This document shows positions 1 to 10,843 of a stretch of DNA of 64,000 nt, in pieces. Position 1 is the stretch's first letter; each line of letters begins with the position of its first letter. Position numbers and translations under genes: made by a program. Under the pieces are notes generated by a model, which worked only from the letters and a program-made list of their open reading frames with translations, made no database searches and was not told the origin of the DNA. Source of the DNA: Vitis vinifera (lineage: Eukaryota > Streptophyta > Magnoliopsida > Vitales > Vitaceae). The DNA lies in NCBI RefSeq assembly GCF_030704535.1, contig NC_081822.1:8288501-8352500 (forward strand). Reading direction: 5' to 3'.

Positions 1-1980
1 GCCTTTAGTAAGTAATTCATCAACTTGCCTTTTCAATTCAACATGCTCTGTTGGATTCATTCTGTAGGCTGGTAAATTTGGTAATGATGCACCGGGAATC
101 AAATCAATGGCATGTTGTATGTCACGCATAGGAGGGAGTTCATTAGGTAACTCTACAGGCCACAAGTCAGAAAAGTCATCAAGGATTTTACGTGCGTTTG
201 CTGGATATTCCTTATCTTGTTCTTTAAATTCTTCCACTTTCCGAGCCATTAAAGCAAAAATAACTTCAGTTTCCTTGCTCTCATTTTCAAATTGACACAT
301 AGTAAGTGCCTTTTTTGGTTGTGCATTCTCATTCGACTTCTTAATTGGAGGGACTTCTTTCATTGGACGAAGGATCTTCTTACGTCCGTTGTGTATGAGA
401 GCATATGTATTTTCATAGCCGTCATGTTGAACTTTTCTATCAAAGAGCCAAGGTCTTCCAAGTAAAATATGACTTACTTTAATGGGTAAGACCTCACACC
501 ATACAGACTCTTCAAAATCCTTACCAAAAAGGAATGTTACTAAACAACGAAAACTTACCGGGATAGAGGTGTCATTAACCCATGCTACTCTGAATGGATT
601 TGGATGTCTCTCTGTTTTAAGGTTTAGCTTCTCAACAAGTTCTTGTGAAGCTATGTTCAAACTGCTACCTTCATCAATGATCATGGTGCATAATCTCCCA
701 TGGCAAGAAATACGTGTTTGGAAAATGCTAATACGTCGCCAATCTTCTTCTCCTTTTACTTTTGGAATGGTTAATAAAGGTCGTACTACAAGACTATGTC
801 CTTCCGTCATACCATCATAGTAGTCACATTCTTCACTAACTTCATCTTCATTGTAGGTCTCTTCTTTCTTTAGGTAACTTTCCAATTCAGATTCTGGTTC
901 TTCAACACAAAAGTGTAAACCTTTGGTTGGGCATACAACAGCATAATGACCATGCCCACCACACTTAAAGCATAAAGTAGTCACGTCTACTTTTCTATCT
1001 CCATTGCTCATTGAATTTTTACCCTTATTACCATTCTGATGAGCCACATTCGAAGTTGGTTGATTGTTATCCCCACCATTCACATGAATAGAAGTTCTGA
1101 AGTTTGATGTGCTTAAAGGTTTGCTTGTTGTCCTATTGGAGAAAGTGCTCCCAATTTGTGAACTTGGATGCCTGGAAACCCGGAATTTGAGGTCTTCTTC
1201 TATTTTGAGGGCTAGTTGATAAACGTCATCTACGGTATAAGTGTGTGCAGCTATCATCTCAAGTTGAATCTCCATTCGAAGTCCAGCTTTGTAGCGGGCT
1301 GCAAGTTGAGCATCACTTTCTCGCACTTGATTTCGAATGCTCAATTCATGGAATTCTTCTGTATATTCTTCAACGGACTTGGTACCTTGTTTAAGGGAAA
1401 ACAATTTTGTATACATAAGTTGTTCATAATCAGTTGGGAGAAAGTGCTCCTTCATCTTCAACTTCATCTCGTCCCATGTGTCAATAGGCGGCTGGCCAGT
1501 TCTATGAGCTTGATTCTCAATATTATGCCACCATAGACGTGCTGCTCCTTTTAACTTTGCCTTCACAAAACGAACTTTTCTATTTTCGGGCATTGCATAC
1601 CAATCAAAGTAATCTTCCATTGACATAATCCAATCAAGAAAAGCTGTTGGATTTAGTTTTCCATAAAATTCAGCAACTTCAAGACGTACCTTTTTTGTCA
1701 CATCATCATCTAGCTCAAAAAGTTTGGCCCTTCTTTGATTCCCCATCATAAAATTGTCTTGTTCTTCGCGTGATCGATTTGGCGATTGTCTAAATTGATG
1801 ACTTGCGATCTCCTCTTCAATTGGTCGTTTTTCTTGGCTCTTTTCTAATAACTTCATGATCTCATCAAGTTTGCTATTTAGTTGTACTATAGCATCTTGA
1901 TGGGATTGTTGTGTGGCTGAAATTTCCTCCAAGCGTATTGTATCGGCATCTTGATTGCTAGAAGTTTTTTTGGAACTCAT
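1..1980 (-). CDS. Gag-Pol polyprotein, N-terminal 660 codons (Ty3/gypsy), partial
   Basis: Structural and enzymatic polyprotein of the retrotransposon. I read the whole minus-strand frame: it starts at the ATG at 1980-1978 and has no stop down to base 1. It opens with a Gln/Glu-rich coiled-coil-like segment, then a retrotransposon Gag domain (roughly residues 75-260, including WWHN and the motif EEYTEEFHEL). A CCHC zinc knuckle follows near residues 337-350 (C-x2-C-x4-H-x4-C). The aspartic protease has its catalytic Asp at about residue 436 in the context IIDEGSS. The last visible segment is the linker just before reverse transcriptase (DLIPGASLP, then VDELLTKG). The rest of pol is off-window. 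The protease motif reads D-E-G rather than the usual D-S/T/G-G, so activity is uncertain. Confidence 0.9.
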   Translation of the reverse strand, partial: MSSKKTSSNQDADTIRLEEISATQQSHQDAIVQLNSKLDEIMKLLEKSQEKRPIEEEIASHQFRQSPNRSREEQDNFMMGNQRRAKLFELDDDVTKKVRLEVAEFYGKLNPTAFLDWIMSMEDYFDWYAMPENRKVRFVKAKLKGAARLWWHNIENQAHRTGQPPIDTWDEMKLKMKEHFLPTDYEQLMYTKLFSLKQGTKSVEEYTEEFHELSIRNQVRESDAQLAARYKAGLRMEIQLEMIAAHTYTVDDVYQLALKIEEDLKFRVSRHPSSQIGSTFSNRTTSKPLSTSNFRTSIHVNGGDNNQPTSNVAHQNGNKGKNSMSNGDRKVDVTTLCFKCGGHGHYAVVCPTKGLHFCVEEPESELESYLKKEETYNEDEVSEECDYYDGMTEGHSLVVRPLLTIPKVKGEEDWRRISIFQTRISCHGRLCTMIIDEGSSLNIASQELVEKLNLKTERHPNPFRVAWVNDTSIPVSFRCLVTFLFGKDFEESVWCEVLPIKVSHILLGRPWLFDRKVQHDGYENTYALIHNGRKKILRPMKEVPPIKKSNENAQPKKALTMCQFENESKETEVIFALMARKVEEFKEQDKEYPANARKILDDFSDLWPVELPNELPPMRDIQHAIDLIPGASLPNLPAYRMNPTEHVELKRQVDELLTKG

Positions 1981-2035
1981 GCTTGCATAAGTTGCTCCGC
2001 TCCTTAATTGCATATGCCTTCAAGCCAAGAATTTT

Positions 2036-2048
2036 GGCTCTGATACCA
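2036..2048 (-). other. Primer-binding site for initiator tRNA-Met
   Basis: On the minus strand the 13 bases TGGTATCAGAGCC match the complement of the tRNA-iMet 3' end, the standard minus-strand DNA primer of many plant LTR retrotransposons. It lies 7 bases inside the LTR edge and 55 bases before the gag ATG. Confidence 0.9.
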
Positions 2049-2360
2049 AAATTGATGTAGGACAACCCTAGGATGGTTGCCTACACTCAAGGGTAGGTGG
2101 GCTAGGGTTTTATTTTTAGGGTGTAAGGAGAGGAACAAGGAATAAACTTTATGGTAGAGAAAATTATAAGATAAGAAATAGAGAGAAAGAAGAAACAATG
2201 AAGAAAAGATGGAAAACCTTAGAGTCTCACTAAGGCCTTCTAGGAGTCTCACCTAGAAGAAAATCAATGGAGTCTCACCATTGAGGGTTGCAACCTTGCA
2301 ATGAAAGAAAGTATAATATTATTCATCAAAATTCATCCCTTTGATTTACATTGATTAGCC

Positions 2361-2368
2361 TATTTATA
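2361..2368 (-). promoter_or_regulatory. LTR TATA box
   Basis: TATAAATA on the minus strand inside the LTR (context CCTATAAATAGG). The same octamer sits at the equivalent point of the related solo LTR (16887-16894), which supports it as the element's core promoter. Confidence 0.6.
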
Positions 2369-2390
2369 GGCTTCTCTAAGAAATCCAAAG

Positions 2391-2465
2391 TTTACTAGGA
2401 CTTTAATAACCTATTCTACTAGGACTCTAATAACCTATTCTACTAGGACTCTAATAACCTATCAT
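2391..2465. repeat. 27-bp direct repeat, three copies, inside the LTR
   Basis: Three near-identical units containing TACTAGGACTCTAATAACC follow each other directly. They lie just upstream of the LTR TATA box in the element's own orientation (its U3 region), where such short repeats often act as enhancer-like sequences; that role is inference here. Confidence 0.75.
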
Positions 2466-2554
2466 GACTCAAATTCTAATTATATTAATCATACTTAAAG
2501 TTTACTTAGGTCTTCTCTTTCTTCCTTGAATAAACTTTAAAAGGCTTTTCCCCA

Positions 2555-2890
2555 TCACTCTCTATATATGAATACCAATTTTTTCAGAGAATTTTTCAAA
2601 GAGTTTTTTAAGGAGTATTTTCATACATCTATCTAGAGAAATTTTTTCAAAACCCGAATTGTACACATCTCACTTACAGAGTGCACCCAAGGCGAGATAT
2701 GGTTGTTGAATCCTGGAGGTAAACCACTAGTACCCTAGTGCGCCAAGTTCGTCTTCGAGGAGGGTAGATCTATTTCGAAGGACAATGTTTATCATGTCTG
2801 CCGATAAGTTATTCTTCTTATTAATTCTATACTTTGTTTGTGTCTTTTGGGCTAGTCATTTGTTTTCATTCCCTTAAACTCCCAACACCG
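2555..2890 (+). repeat. Possible LTR fragment (plus strand), unassigned
   Basis: Directly outside the gypsy LTR lies a TATA-like TATATATG, then about 300 bp of less AT-rich sequence ending in ACTCCCAACA near 2887. That ending is typical of many Copia-type LTR ends. No matching primer-binding site follows and no second copy is visible here, so this is only a suggestion of an older LTR fragment. Alternatively it is ordinary intron or spacer sequence of the DCL-like gene. Confidence 0.3.
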
Positions 2891-3469
2891 ATAACAATTG
2901 AAAATGGAGGTAAAAACTGTATTAAATGTGTTTCCTCTTTTTCAACTTTCAAAGATGATGGTAGGGGTGCAAATTCATGAAAAGGCAAGAGAACTCAATC
3001 AAGAAAACATAATTGGATAAGAAACACATTTCTAAGGTTTATGGTGTCAATGACTACGTCCGTTGCAGAAGAAGAACAAGCAGAGGTTTAAAATATGAGG
3101 ATTACAGTGAACAAAATCACTCCAGGGATCCTGCCCAACATGGTACCAACAAGCACAATCCCAAGTTCTAATCCAAAATAAAAAGAAAACGATAAATGAC
3201 TTTAGTCTCTATGATACTCTCTTCAGTCGTTCAGACGATGAGGAAATGCATTATAAAAAAAAAAAGAGGGAAATAAACTGCGAACATGAGATTGTTAATT
3301 ATTTCGGACCAGAGAAAGAAAACCCTCCTTCAAATGGGCCAAAGGCAACGACTTGTTTTAATCACACATCAGGATCAAAATAAACTTTCCTTGCCCTCAA
3401 ATTTCTCATTAGCCAAACAGAAAGCACAAGAAGCTTGCATATTAGGTGTAATTGCAATCAGAGACGTAC

Positions 3470-3768
3470 CTGTCCGAGTGGAGAATCTCTTTGGTGAGCG
3501 AAGTGATGGGTTCAATGTCTCTGAGGATCTCTTCTTCTCTATTTTTCCACTTCCGGAAATCAGGATCATCCCATCTGGGGTAGTTAGCTGGATCCCTGGA
3601 ACTCAAGACTGTGGTGTTCTTGTCCGCATAGGATACATTCACGTCCGACCGACTCGACTCGGTGGAAGAGCACCAAGGACGCTGCGCAAGCGTGAAGAGG
3701 GGGGCGGCAAGTCTGTGATGTCGGAGACGGAGGAGAGGAACGGCTCTGAGAAGCAGAGGAGCAGACAT
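3470..3768 (-). CDS. DCL/DUF3223-like organelle protein, first exon only
   Basis: Exon 1 of a minus-strand gene. It starts MSAPLLLRAVPLLRLRHH, rich in Arg, Leu and Ser with few acidic residues, as in a mitochondrial or plastid transit peptide. A conserved-looking segment follows, including NYPRWDDPDFRKWKNREEE and then EPITSLTKEILHSDR. The exon ends at a good donor, CAG|GTACGT, at 3470/3469 in phase 2. From memory this segment resembles the region before the DUF3223 domain of plant DCL-like proteins, which act in organelle rRNA processing and plastid development. The DUF3223 domain itself would be in later exons, and I find none between 3469 and the LTR at 2554. The gypsy element in the same orientation probably lies in intron 1, with the remaining exons off-window. 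Otherwise this is a stranded gene fragment. The 42 codons in frame upstream of this ATG look like 5' UTR. Confidence 0.55.
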
Positions 3769-3894
3769 TGTTTCTTCGAGACGAACAAGTGAGGGTGGGA
3801 GTCTCTCGCCTCTACGGTTAACTCGCCAGGCCCACTTATCCAAAAGTCCAAACAAACGGGCCAACGGCAGATCAACTCTGGATTCGTGGCCCAC

Positions 3895-6800
3895 TCAGAA
3901 TATGCCCCAGCTTACACCAAAGCTAAGCCAACGCCCAATTTGTGTTGGACCCATTTAGCTTTGGGTTGGGAGTCATGACTCGTAAGACTGCTCAAACCCA
4001 AACGAGAATCATATGAGGCCGGACCACTAGGCAACAATTTTCATGCAAAAGTCTCTTGAGGGTGTTAGTTTAAATGTTTTTAAAATGAGAATAAATACTT
4101 GTTTGATATACTTCCTACCCTTTATTTTTAAAAACAAAAAATATTAATAACTTATATATAAGTATAAAAATTCTTACATAAAAATATGAATTATCTTATA
4201 TTCTTAAAAATTATTTTTTAAAATTTTAAAATTTGAGATAGTAAAATATATGTATACCTTCATTTTTAAATGATTTCTAAAAACCTACTTTGTATTTTTT
4301 GTTTTTAAAAATAATAAATAGTAATAACTTTTCTGTATGGTGACTCTTTAATGTTGGCAAAAAAACTTAAGATATCATTAAATTTTTATTACCTCGATTT
4401 TTAAAATTGTTAAACATGATTTTTAAATATATATATATATATACACCATTTTTTTTAAATAAGAAAAAAATGTCTACAAATAGAAATTAAAAACTTAGTA
4501 TTTTTTTTATACATCAAATGTAGGAATGCTCAAAATGAAACAACATGTGTAACATTAGAGGCATGTGTCGTGATAAGCCAAGGATGGTTCATAACCTAGT
4601 AACCTACTTCCACACTTCAAATGAGAAAACCATGGTACATGTATTCAAGATACTTAAAGAATAATAATAAGATGATGTGATGAGATCGAATGATTCAAAA
4701 ATAATAATGATGATATTTAATGTGATGTAACAGACTTGTAATAATGTATTAATGAGGAAATGTGTGAAAATTCAATAATCATATGGTTAATCCACCAAAA
4801 TGATTTAAATGTGAAATTTGTATAAAACCCATTGCCTTTTCACACTTGTTAACTTGTTTTGATATATTTTTCTATTTTTTTTAAATAACACATTTAATCA
4901 ATCACTGTTCAAATTGCTAGGTCCATGTGCGATAATGTATATTTTCAAAAAATAGATTTATAAAATAGTTCTTAATTATTTTTTATACACTTAAAAACAA
5001 TATTCAAAATTTAACCATTCTTATAACACTCTACAAATAAATAAATCTAAAAAATATTTCTTTTATAAGAATTTCAATGTTTTCATAATTAAATCTGTCA
5101 TTGAATAAAAAAAATTATTGATTCACAGTTAACTAGTTAAATCGTGATTAAATCGATGATTTCATTAATGTATAATTTATATATTATTAAAATTTAAAAT
5201 ATATATATGAATAAATTAAAAATCAATAATATTATTTTATATATTTGATATTATCGAATTAAATCATGCATAAATATAAAAAGTATTTGTATTTTAAATT
5301 TAAATAAATAAAATATATATAACATTTAAATGTGAGCATATTGAAAATGAAAAAAAAAATCAATTATTTAATTAAAATTAATTTTATAATTTTTAAAAAA
5401 GTATATTTTTTTATTTAATATTATAACTTTTTTTTAGAATAGAATTCATTTTGTTTTATTTGTTATATTAAATATTAAAAAGTTATAGTCAAATGGTGTC
5501 CTAGGGCATTTACTCAACTTGGTCCCGGTTCAAACAAATTGGTGGAAGTGAGAGGCCACCACCAGCAATCCTTTTGATTAGGCAAAATTCAAAACTCAAA
5601 ATTCAAATTGTATTTGGCATCAAATACCACCGGCTCGTCAGACGCCAACCGTTCTCATTTACAACGAGTTTGACAAATTAAGAAATAGAAACAACATCTG
5701 GAGCCTATAATTTTGACGGTGTCAAACGTCAATGTATCGAATGCTAGGTTCCCTGAACAAAAGCACACGCCAAAGTGGTCTCACGTTTTTTCAAAATTTC
5801 ACTGATTATCAGGGTACGATTTTCAGGTTGCTAAGCAGGCGCCGACTTCTTCAGATATGAATTATTGCATGAGATTTTTTTTAAATATATTATTTTTAAA
5901 AACATATTATTAAAATACGATAGCTTGCAAAAGGGTAAAGGTGGACTCCACGTAATAATGATCCCAAAGGGTCAGGAAAAAAAATTTCTCAAAAACCATT
6001 TACCAAAAATAATTGATCCAAATTTCATGATCATTCTTCAATTAAAGTGGATAATTTTTTTTGGGGCAATTAAAACGCCTTAAAAAAAATTGAATTCTTG
6101 TTTGGGCTTGATTTTTTTTTTTTTGTCCCATTTTAATAAAAATGCCTTCATTTCTTTCATAAAAATAACATTTTATTTTAAAACTTACATATAAATAATT
6201 GAAACAATAAAAAATATTTATATCAAAATATTTTTTTTTTTTAAGTAAAAACACAAAAGACAATAGATTTACAATTTTAGGGGTTATTTTTGCCTTTTTT
6301 TAACAAATTCATTCTTCTTAAATATATATTTTGAACCTCCCAACCCACAATCACTTAAAAAAATGTTAGGCAATATTATGGAAAAAGTATATTTTCATAT
6401 ACCATTTTAAGAAAAATCATAAAATAAGAATCCCGGATTTAAAAATTCAAAATTAATACATTTATCTAAAAATAATTAGAATTATATGTATTTTAAATCC
6501 AAGGTATTACTTTTGAACACATAAATATTATATTTTAATAATATAGATAATATGATTGACTTTACAAAAATTTAATTACTTTTAAAGGATTTTCATTTTA
6601 TGATTATTTAATAAATATGTGTGAATAAAAACATATTTTTTAAAATATTTTCCTTAATCCTAATATATTAAATAATAATTTAATATGTTATTTTAATAAT
6701 TAAATGCTATTGAAAAAATATCTCAATTTCTTACCTCCTTGGATTAGAACATAGGTTAAATATACTATATATCCTTTCAAGCATGTACATTTGCCCATTG

Positions 6801-7218
6801 ACCCATACACTAAATTTCACACCATTAATCCCCAACCATTTAAGTGATTCACTTGCGAACCCTCGTCCACTTGTTGTAAATTCCACTAATAGTATCCCTT
6901 TAAATGGTGAAGTTACATATCCCCTTAATTTTTTGACGGCCTTTTGATTAATTTGGCAAAAAATTAGCACAATTCCCCTCCAAAATCTAACTACTATATA
7001 TCTTTTCTCAACTTCATGTTTTCTCAATTACGTTATTTCTCTTGTTTAACTAAAATGCAAGCTATTCATTGGCATTATGGGAAAAATCATTGACAAAAAT
7101 CTCTTGAATAGATGCAAATAAAAAAAATTAAAAAAAGGGTTTTATGTGAATAATGATAGGAATATTAAGATTTTTATTATCTACCTTTCATTCTTATTTT
7201 CTTTCATGGTTTTGACAC
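3895..7218. other. AT-rich spacer, no supportable gene
   Basis: Mostly very AT-rich sequence with short homopolymers and a (TA)n tract near 4430-4442. A moderately GC-richer island at about 5500-5860 starts with a tRNA-like A/B-box pair (listed separately). ORFs in this stretch, including one of 98 codons at 6731-7027, use biased low-complexity sequence and match no family I recognise. Confidence 0.6.
5486..5535 (+). repeat. Possible tRNA-derived SINE head (A and B boxes)
   Basis: TAGTCAAATGG (5486-5496) resembles a Pol III A box and GGTTCAAAC (5527-5535) a B box, about 40 bases apart, at the left edge of a GC-richer island. There is no tRNA fold and no identified tail or target duplication, so this may be a chance pair. 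Confidence 0.25.
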
Positions 7219-7221
7219 TAA

Positions 7222-7440
7222 GATGGTGTTTTTTTTTTGTTAAATAAAAAAACCAAAATAGTTGGCTTTTTCTATTCAACTAAAAGTATCTTGTTGATAT
7301 TAACTAATATAATTAAAGTGAACTTGTTATAAATAAGTTTAGTTTAATTATGTTGGTTGATATCAATAAATTATTTTTAATCGAATAGAAAAAATCAAAT
7401 ATTTTGTCTTTTTCTATTCAGTCAAAAAACAAATACCACC
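7222..7440. mobile_element. Harbinger-like MITE, copy A
   Basis: A 219-bp element with inverted ends: GATGGTGTTTTTTTTTTG on the left and, read inward from the right, GGTGGTATTTGTTTTTTGAC. It is flanked by TAA at 7219-7221 and 7441-7443, a 3-bp TWA duplication typical of PIF/Harbinger. It has no coding capacity. Related copies lie at 11162-11481 and 46433-46709. Confidence 0.7.
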
Positions 7441-9049
7441 TAAAACTTCTTAAAATGCAAAGCAACGATGGTTTTTCATATTTTCAATGGATTAATCATC
7501 TAACGTATGAGCATTTGACATCTATCATCCATGGCTTATTATGCAGGATAAGGAAAGAATACAAAAAATAAAATTTGAAGCTTTGAATAAAATTATGGAG
7601 TCGATGTGCTCGATTTTATGTATTATTGGTGTAAGTTTTTTTTTTTTTTGTCTTTCTTTAATGCAAAATGAAAAATGTGCTATTAAAAAGTAGGTTTGAA
7701 GGGAAAAAGATTCATGATCGTAGGAAATGGATGTGGATCATGTAATATGAAATGAGTTTAGAATAAGAGTAAAATGATAATTTTATAATGGATGATGCAA
7801 TATGAAGTGAGTTTAGAATGGAAGTAAAATGATAATTTTATAATGGATTATGTAGTATGGAGTGGATTGTGTAATATGATGTGGATTTGTAATATGAAGC
7901 CATGATTTTGTGTTAAAAAATCTTTTTACAATGGGTTTAATTGGCAATGGATGGGCATGTGCTTAATTTTGCATTTCATTTATTATAACAAACCAATAAG
8001 AAGCATAATAGTTGGATTTTAATTGAATGACATTAGGTGTGTGTGGGTTTAATGGATTTCATGCAAGGATAATTTTTACTATGTGATTTTTAATAAAACT
8101 CTTTGAAATGAGTGAAAAAATAGTTTAAATCCCTCCACTTGAGGATTTGAAACAATATGGTGGAGCCCAGTAATCCTCTTAAATCACTAAAAGCATATTA
8201 ATATTGAAAAAGAGAGAGTTAGTTGAGATGGTTCACTCTTTGTAAGTGTGAAACAAATTAAGGGCCACCATTAGCTCCTCCATATCCGCTACAAGAACCA
8301 CCATTATTAAAAATTTTAAACTTCCTCCCATTGTTGTGGACAAGAAAAATACCCTTAGATTTAAATAATTTGATCTCATTGTTCCGTTTTAATATCTCAT
8401 ATTTAGATTTTCAAGTCTCTTTTATGCATAAACTTTGTTTACTTGTATCTTACCTTCTCTGTCTTCACCATTAAACACATATATAAGGGTCTGAACTTAC
8501 TGTCTCATCACCTTATCTTCTCTCATGTATAAGGCGATCATTCAAAATTTTGAAATAATTTATAATACACATAATCACTTTAGTATATGCAATACAAGTA
8601 TTGAATAGGAAATCAACAAGTAACTTCATATAATATTGAATTTTCTTCATATCTTTTATACAATCCTAATATTTATTGCAGTTCTTAACTTTTGTCTTAT
8701 ATGCTTTAAACGTAGTCTTATCGGCTTTTACCAACATGAGGGTCGACATTCTTCCCATTCCATACATTTTACCGCTAATTATGCAAAAATATGCATTTAA
8801 TTTGTTTAGTGTACTCTTTTTTTTCACATCAAACAATATATATAAAGACAAACATTCAACCTCAATCAAATTAAATAAATGAATAAAACTTTTTATTACA
8901 TGCATATCAAACAATCATATCATTTTCTCATTTTTATATATATATATTCAACAACCAACTCACAACAAAAATAACATGCTCATACTTTGGTTTGGATTGC
9001 AAAATTTGATTATTTCTATTCATTTCCAAGTGTTGCATGCTATTTCTTT
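7441..9049. other. AT-rich spacer with a short tandem duplication
   Basis: No gene supported. It contains the 55-bp direct duplication at 7744-7853 (listed separately). The two overlapping opposite-strand ORFs at 8666-8914 are AT-rich shadows of each other. Confidence 0.6.
7744..7853. repeat. 55-bp tandem duplication
   Basis: Two adjacent units, 7744-7798 and 7799-7853, share AATATGAARTGAGTTTAGAA and GTAAAATGATAATTTTATAA. A degraded third piece (agtatggagtgga) follows. Confidence 0.8.
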
Positions 9050-9231
9050 ATAATCTTCAATTAGAGTTGTACCCGATTTTAACTTATTACTCCACTTATC
9101 AATTGCGCCTAGACTAGGGGATTTGAATTCAAAATTTGATTTCTACATAATGCCAAGGGGATTTGAACCCAAACATTTCCAAGACAAAAGGCTTAAAGTT
9201 GAACCCAATTACCACTAGATTACATTAGGGC
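9050..9231 (-). repeat. Possible tRNA-derived SINE
   Basis: On the minus strand TAATCTAGTGG (9222-9212) matches a Pol III A box and GGGTTCAAATCCCC (9170-9157) matches a B box, about 42 bases apart. The acceptor-stem halves do not pair, so it is not a functional tRNA. A tRNA-derived SINE or a decayed tRNA gene is the likely reading. The 3' limit is a guess. Confidence 0.4.
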
Positions 9232-10338
9232 TTGTTAATATTCACAATCAATTTGTTAAGGTTTATTATTAAAGAATAAATAAAATATTTTTAATTATTT
9301 TATTTTAAATTTTAGTTAATTAATTAATAAAAGTATAAAAACTATTATTATAATTTTTTTTAACAACTCTTTTTTTTTTATATATATCATTTATATGATA
9401 ATTATATATAATAATATAAATATTTAAAAAATCATGTATGCATTATCATTTATTTCACATTATTGAATGCATTTAAATTAAATAAATTATAATTTTAATA
9501 TTAAATATATCATCATTTGTTTCATTAATCTTATTTTAAAAAATTATTATCACTTTACTTTTAAATTTTGTATAGTTATCCTTTTAATTTGATTTAATTT
9601 TGAATGTTTTTAATAATATTAAAAATATAAATTTATTTAAAAAATAATAAAATATAAAAATATAATAATGAAATTCTAATATTTTATAAATTAAATTAAT
9701 TTGATAACATAAATAATAAATTATTAAGACCAATATATTCTTATTTATTGATATTTTTTTCTATCATACTTATGTCAATTACACTTATAAAATAACTTTA
9801 ACATGTGTATTCTTATTTATTTTATCATTTTTTATAGTTTTTTTTAAACATTTTTATGAATTGTGAATTTTTTTTTTCTCACCGATATTTATATCTAATA
9901 TATCCGTCTTTACTGATATTTCAAACATTGCATAGATGATGTCATCAACTTTCCTTTAGGATATGAATTGGCCAAGTCATGATAATCTTATTCGGTGTCA
10001 TATACTAGGAAAACCTTTTAGTTAATAGAACTTTCAAGTTCAATGAGCCTTTTAGTCAAGAGATATTACCTTACTGCCCTAATGTCCATTGTGAAGCCGG
10101 TTAAAAAACACGTGTAGCTATTAAGTTAAACATTGAAATGATGTGAAAACATAATGCAAAATTTAATAGAATAATAAATATTTTTTAATCACTTGTCAAT
10201 TTTTTTTAGTTAAAAACATTTCACTTCCTTTATGACTTTATTGTAAGGCAATTTCCAACCTACTCAAAATTATTGACCGAATCACCTTTGTAAGTAAAGA
10301 CTTTTTTTCCCACCTACCAAGATAATTTCAATTAATAT
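9232..10338. other. Very AT-rich spacer, nothing recognised
   Basis: Long runs of A and T with no coding signal, no clear repeat ends and no recognised motif. Confidence 0.6.
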
Positions 10339-10843
10339 GATCTTTTAGGTCATTTTCCTTTTTGAAAAATCCACTATCATCCTAACCATCAATAAGTTTT
10401 TTTTTTTTTTTTCTTTTAACCTTAATAGTTGATAACACATTTTTTTTTATCTTAATTGTCAATAAGACAATTTTGTTGTTGTAGCCGTACACCAAACACA
10501 TTTTTTTTAATGATCTTTTAGGTAATTTTCCTTTTTGAAAAATCCACTATCATTCTAACCATCAATAAGTTTTTTTTTTTTTTAACCTTAGTAGTTGATA
10601 AGACATTTTTTTTATCTTAATTGTCAATAAGACAATTTTGTTGCTGCAACCATATACCAAACACATTTTTTTTAATGATCTTTTAGGTAATTTTCCTTTT
10701 TGAAAAATCCACTATCATCCTAACCATCAATAAGCTTTTGTTTTTTTTTTAACCTTAATAGTTGATAAGACATTTTTTTTTATCTTAATTATCAATAAGA
10801 CAATTTTGTTGTCGCAACCATATACCAAACACATTTTTTTTAA
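10339..10843. repeat. Tandem array, three units of about 165-173 bp
   Basis: Three consecutive copies at about 10339-10511, 10512-10676 and 10677-10843. Each starts GATCTTTTAGGT, passes through AAAAATCCACTATCAT and CATCAATAAG, a poly-T tract, AACCTTARTAGTTGATAA and ATACCAAACACA, and ends in poly-T. Differences are mainly poly-T length and scattered substitutions. No ORF crosses it. Confidence 0.9.

Larger units (their letters stand above)
1..2554 (-). mobile_element. Ty3/gypsy LTR retrotransposon, 5' part (LTR, PBS, gag-pro-RT start)
   Basis: The 5' end of an LTR retrotransposon read on the minus strand and cut by the left window edge. In order of transcription it has an LTR (2554 to 2056), a 13-nt primer-binding site complementary to the 3' end of initiator tRNA-Met (2048 to 2036), a short leader, and a Gag-Pol frame from 1980 that stays open to base 1. 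The other LTR and most of pol lie outside, so target-site duplications cannot be tested. The open frame and intact PBS suggest a fairly young copy. Ty3/gypsy is inferred from the Gag, zinc knuckle, protease and pre-RT order; the lineage is not certain, though a chromovirus-type element is plausible. Confidence 0.9.
2056..2554 (-). repeat. 5' LTR of the left-edge gypsy element
   Basis: A 499-bp LTR. On the minus strand it starts TGGGGAAAAG and ends CCTACA, next to the primer-binding site. It holds a TATA box and, upstream of that on the minus strand, three copies of a roughly 27-bp direct repeat (2391-2465; core ACTAGGACTCTAATAACC). The outer end was placed by comparison with the diverged copy at 16599-17060, which starts TGGTGAAAAC at the equivalent point. 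The outer boundary is uncertain by several bases. Confidence 0.75.

Noticed and set aside
3286..3792. 168-codon plus-strand ORF
   Set aside because: Antisense to the DCL-like exon 1, which has a transit-peptide-like start and a proper splice donor on the minus strand.
6731..7027. 98-codon minus-strand ORF with a globular-looking composition
   Set aside because: It has no ATG at the stated start, no recognised family, no splice context and sits in AT-rich repeat-bearing DNA. Kept as an unknown rather than called a gene.
9157..9222. A possible tRNA gene on the minus strand
   Set aside because: A and B boxes are good, but the acceptor and anticodon stems do not pair; better read as a SINE or decayed tRNA.
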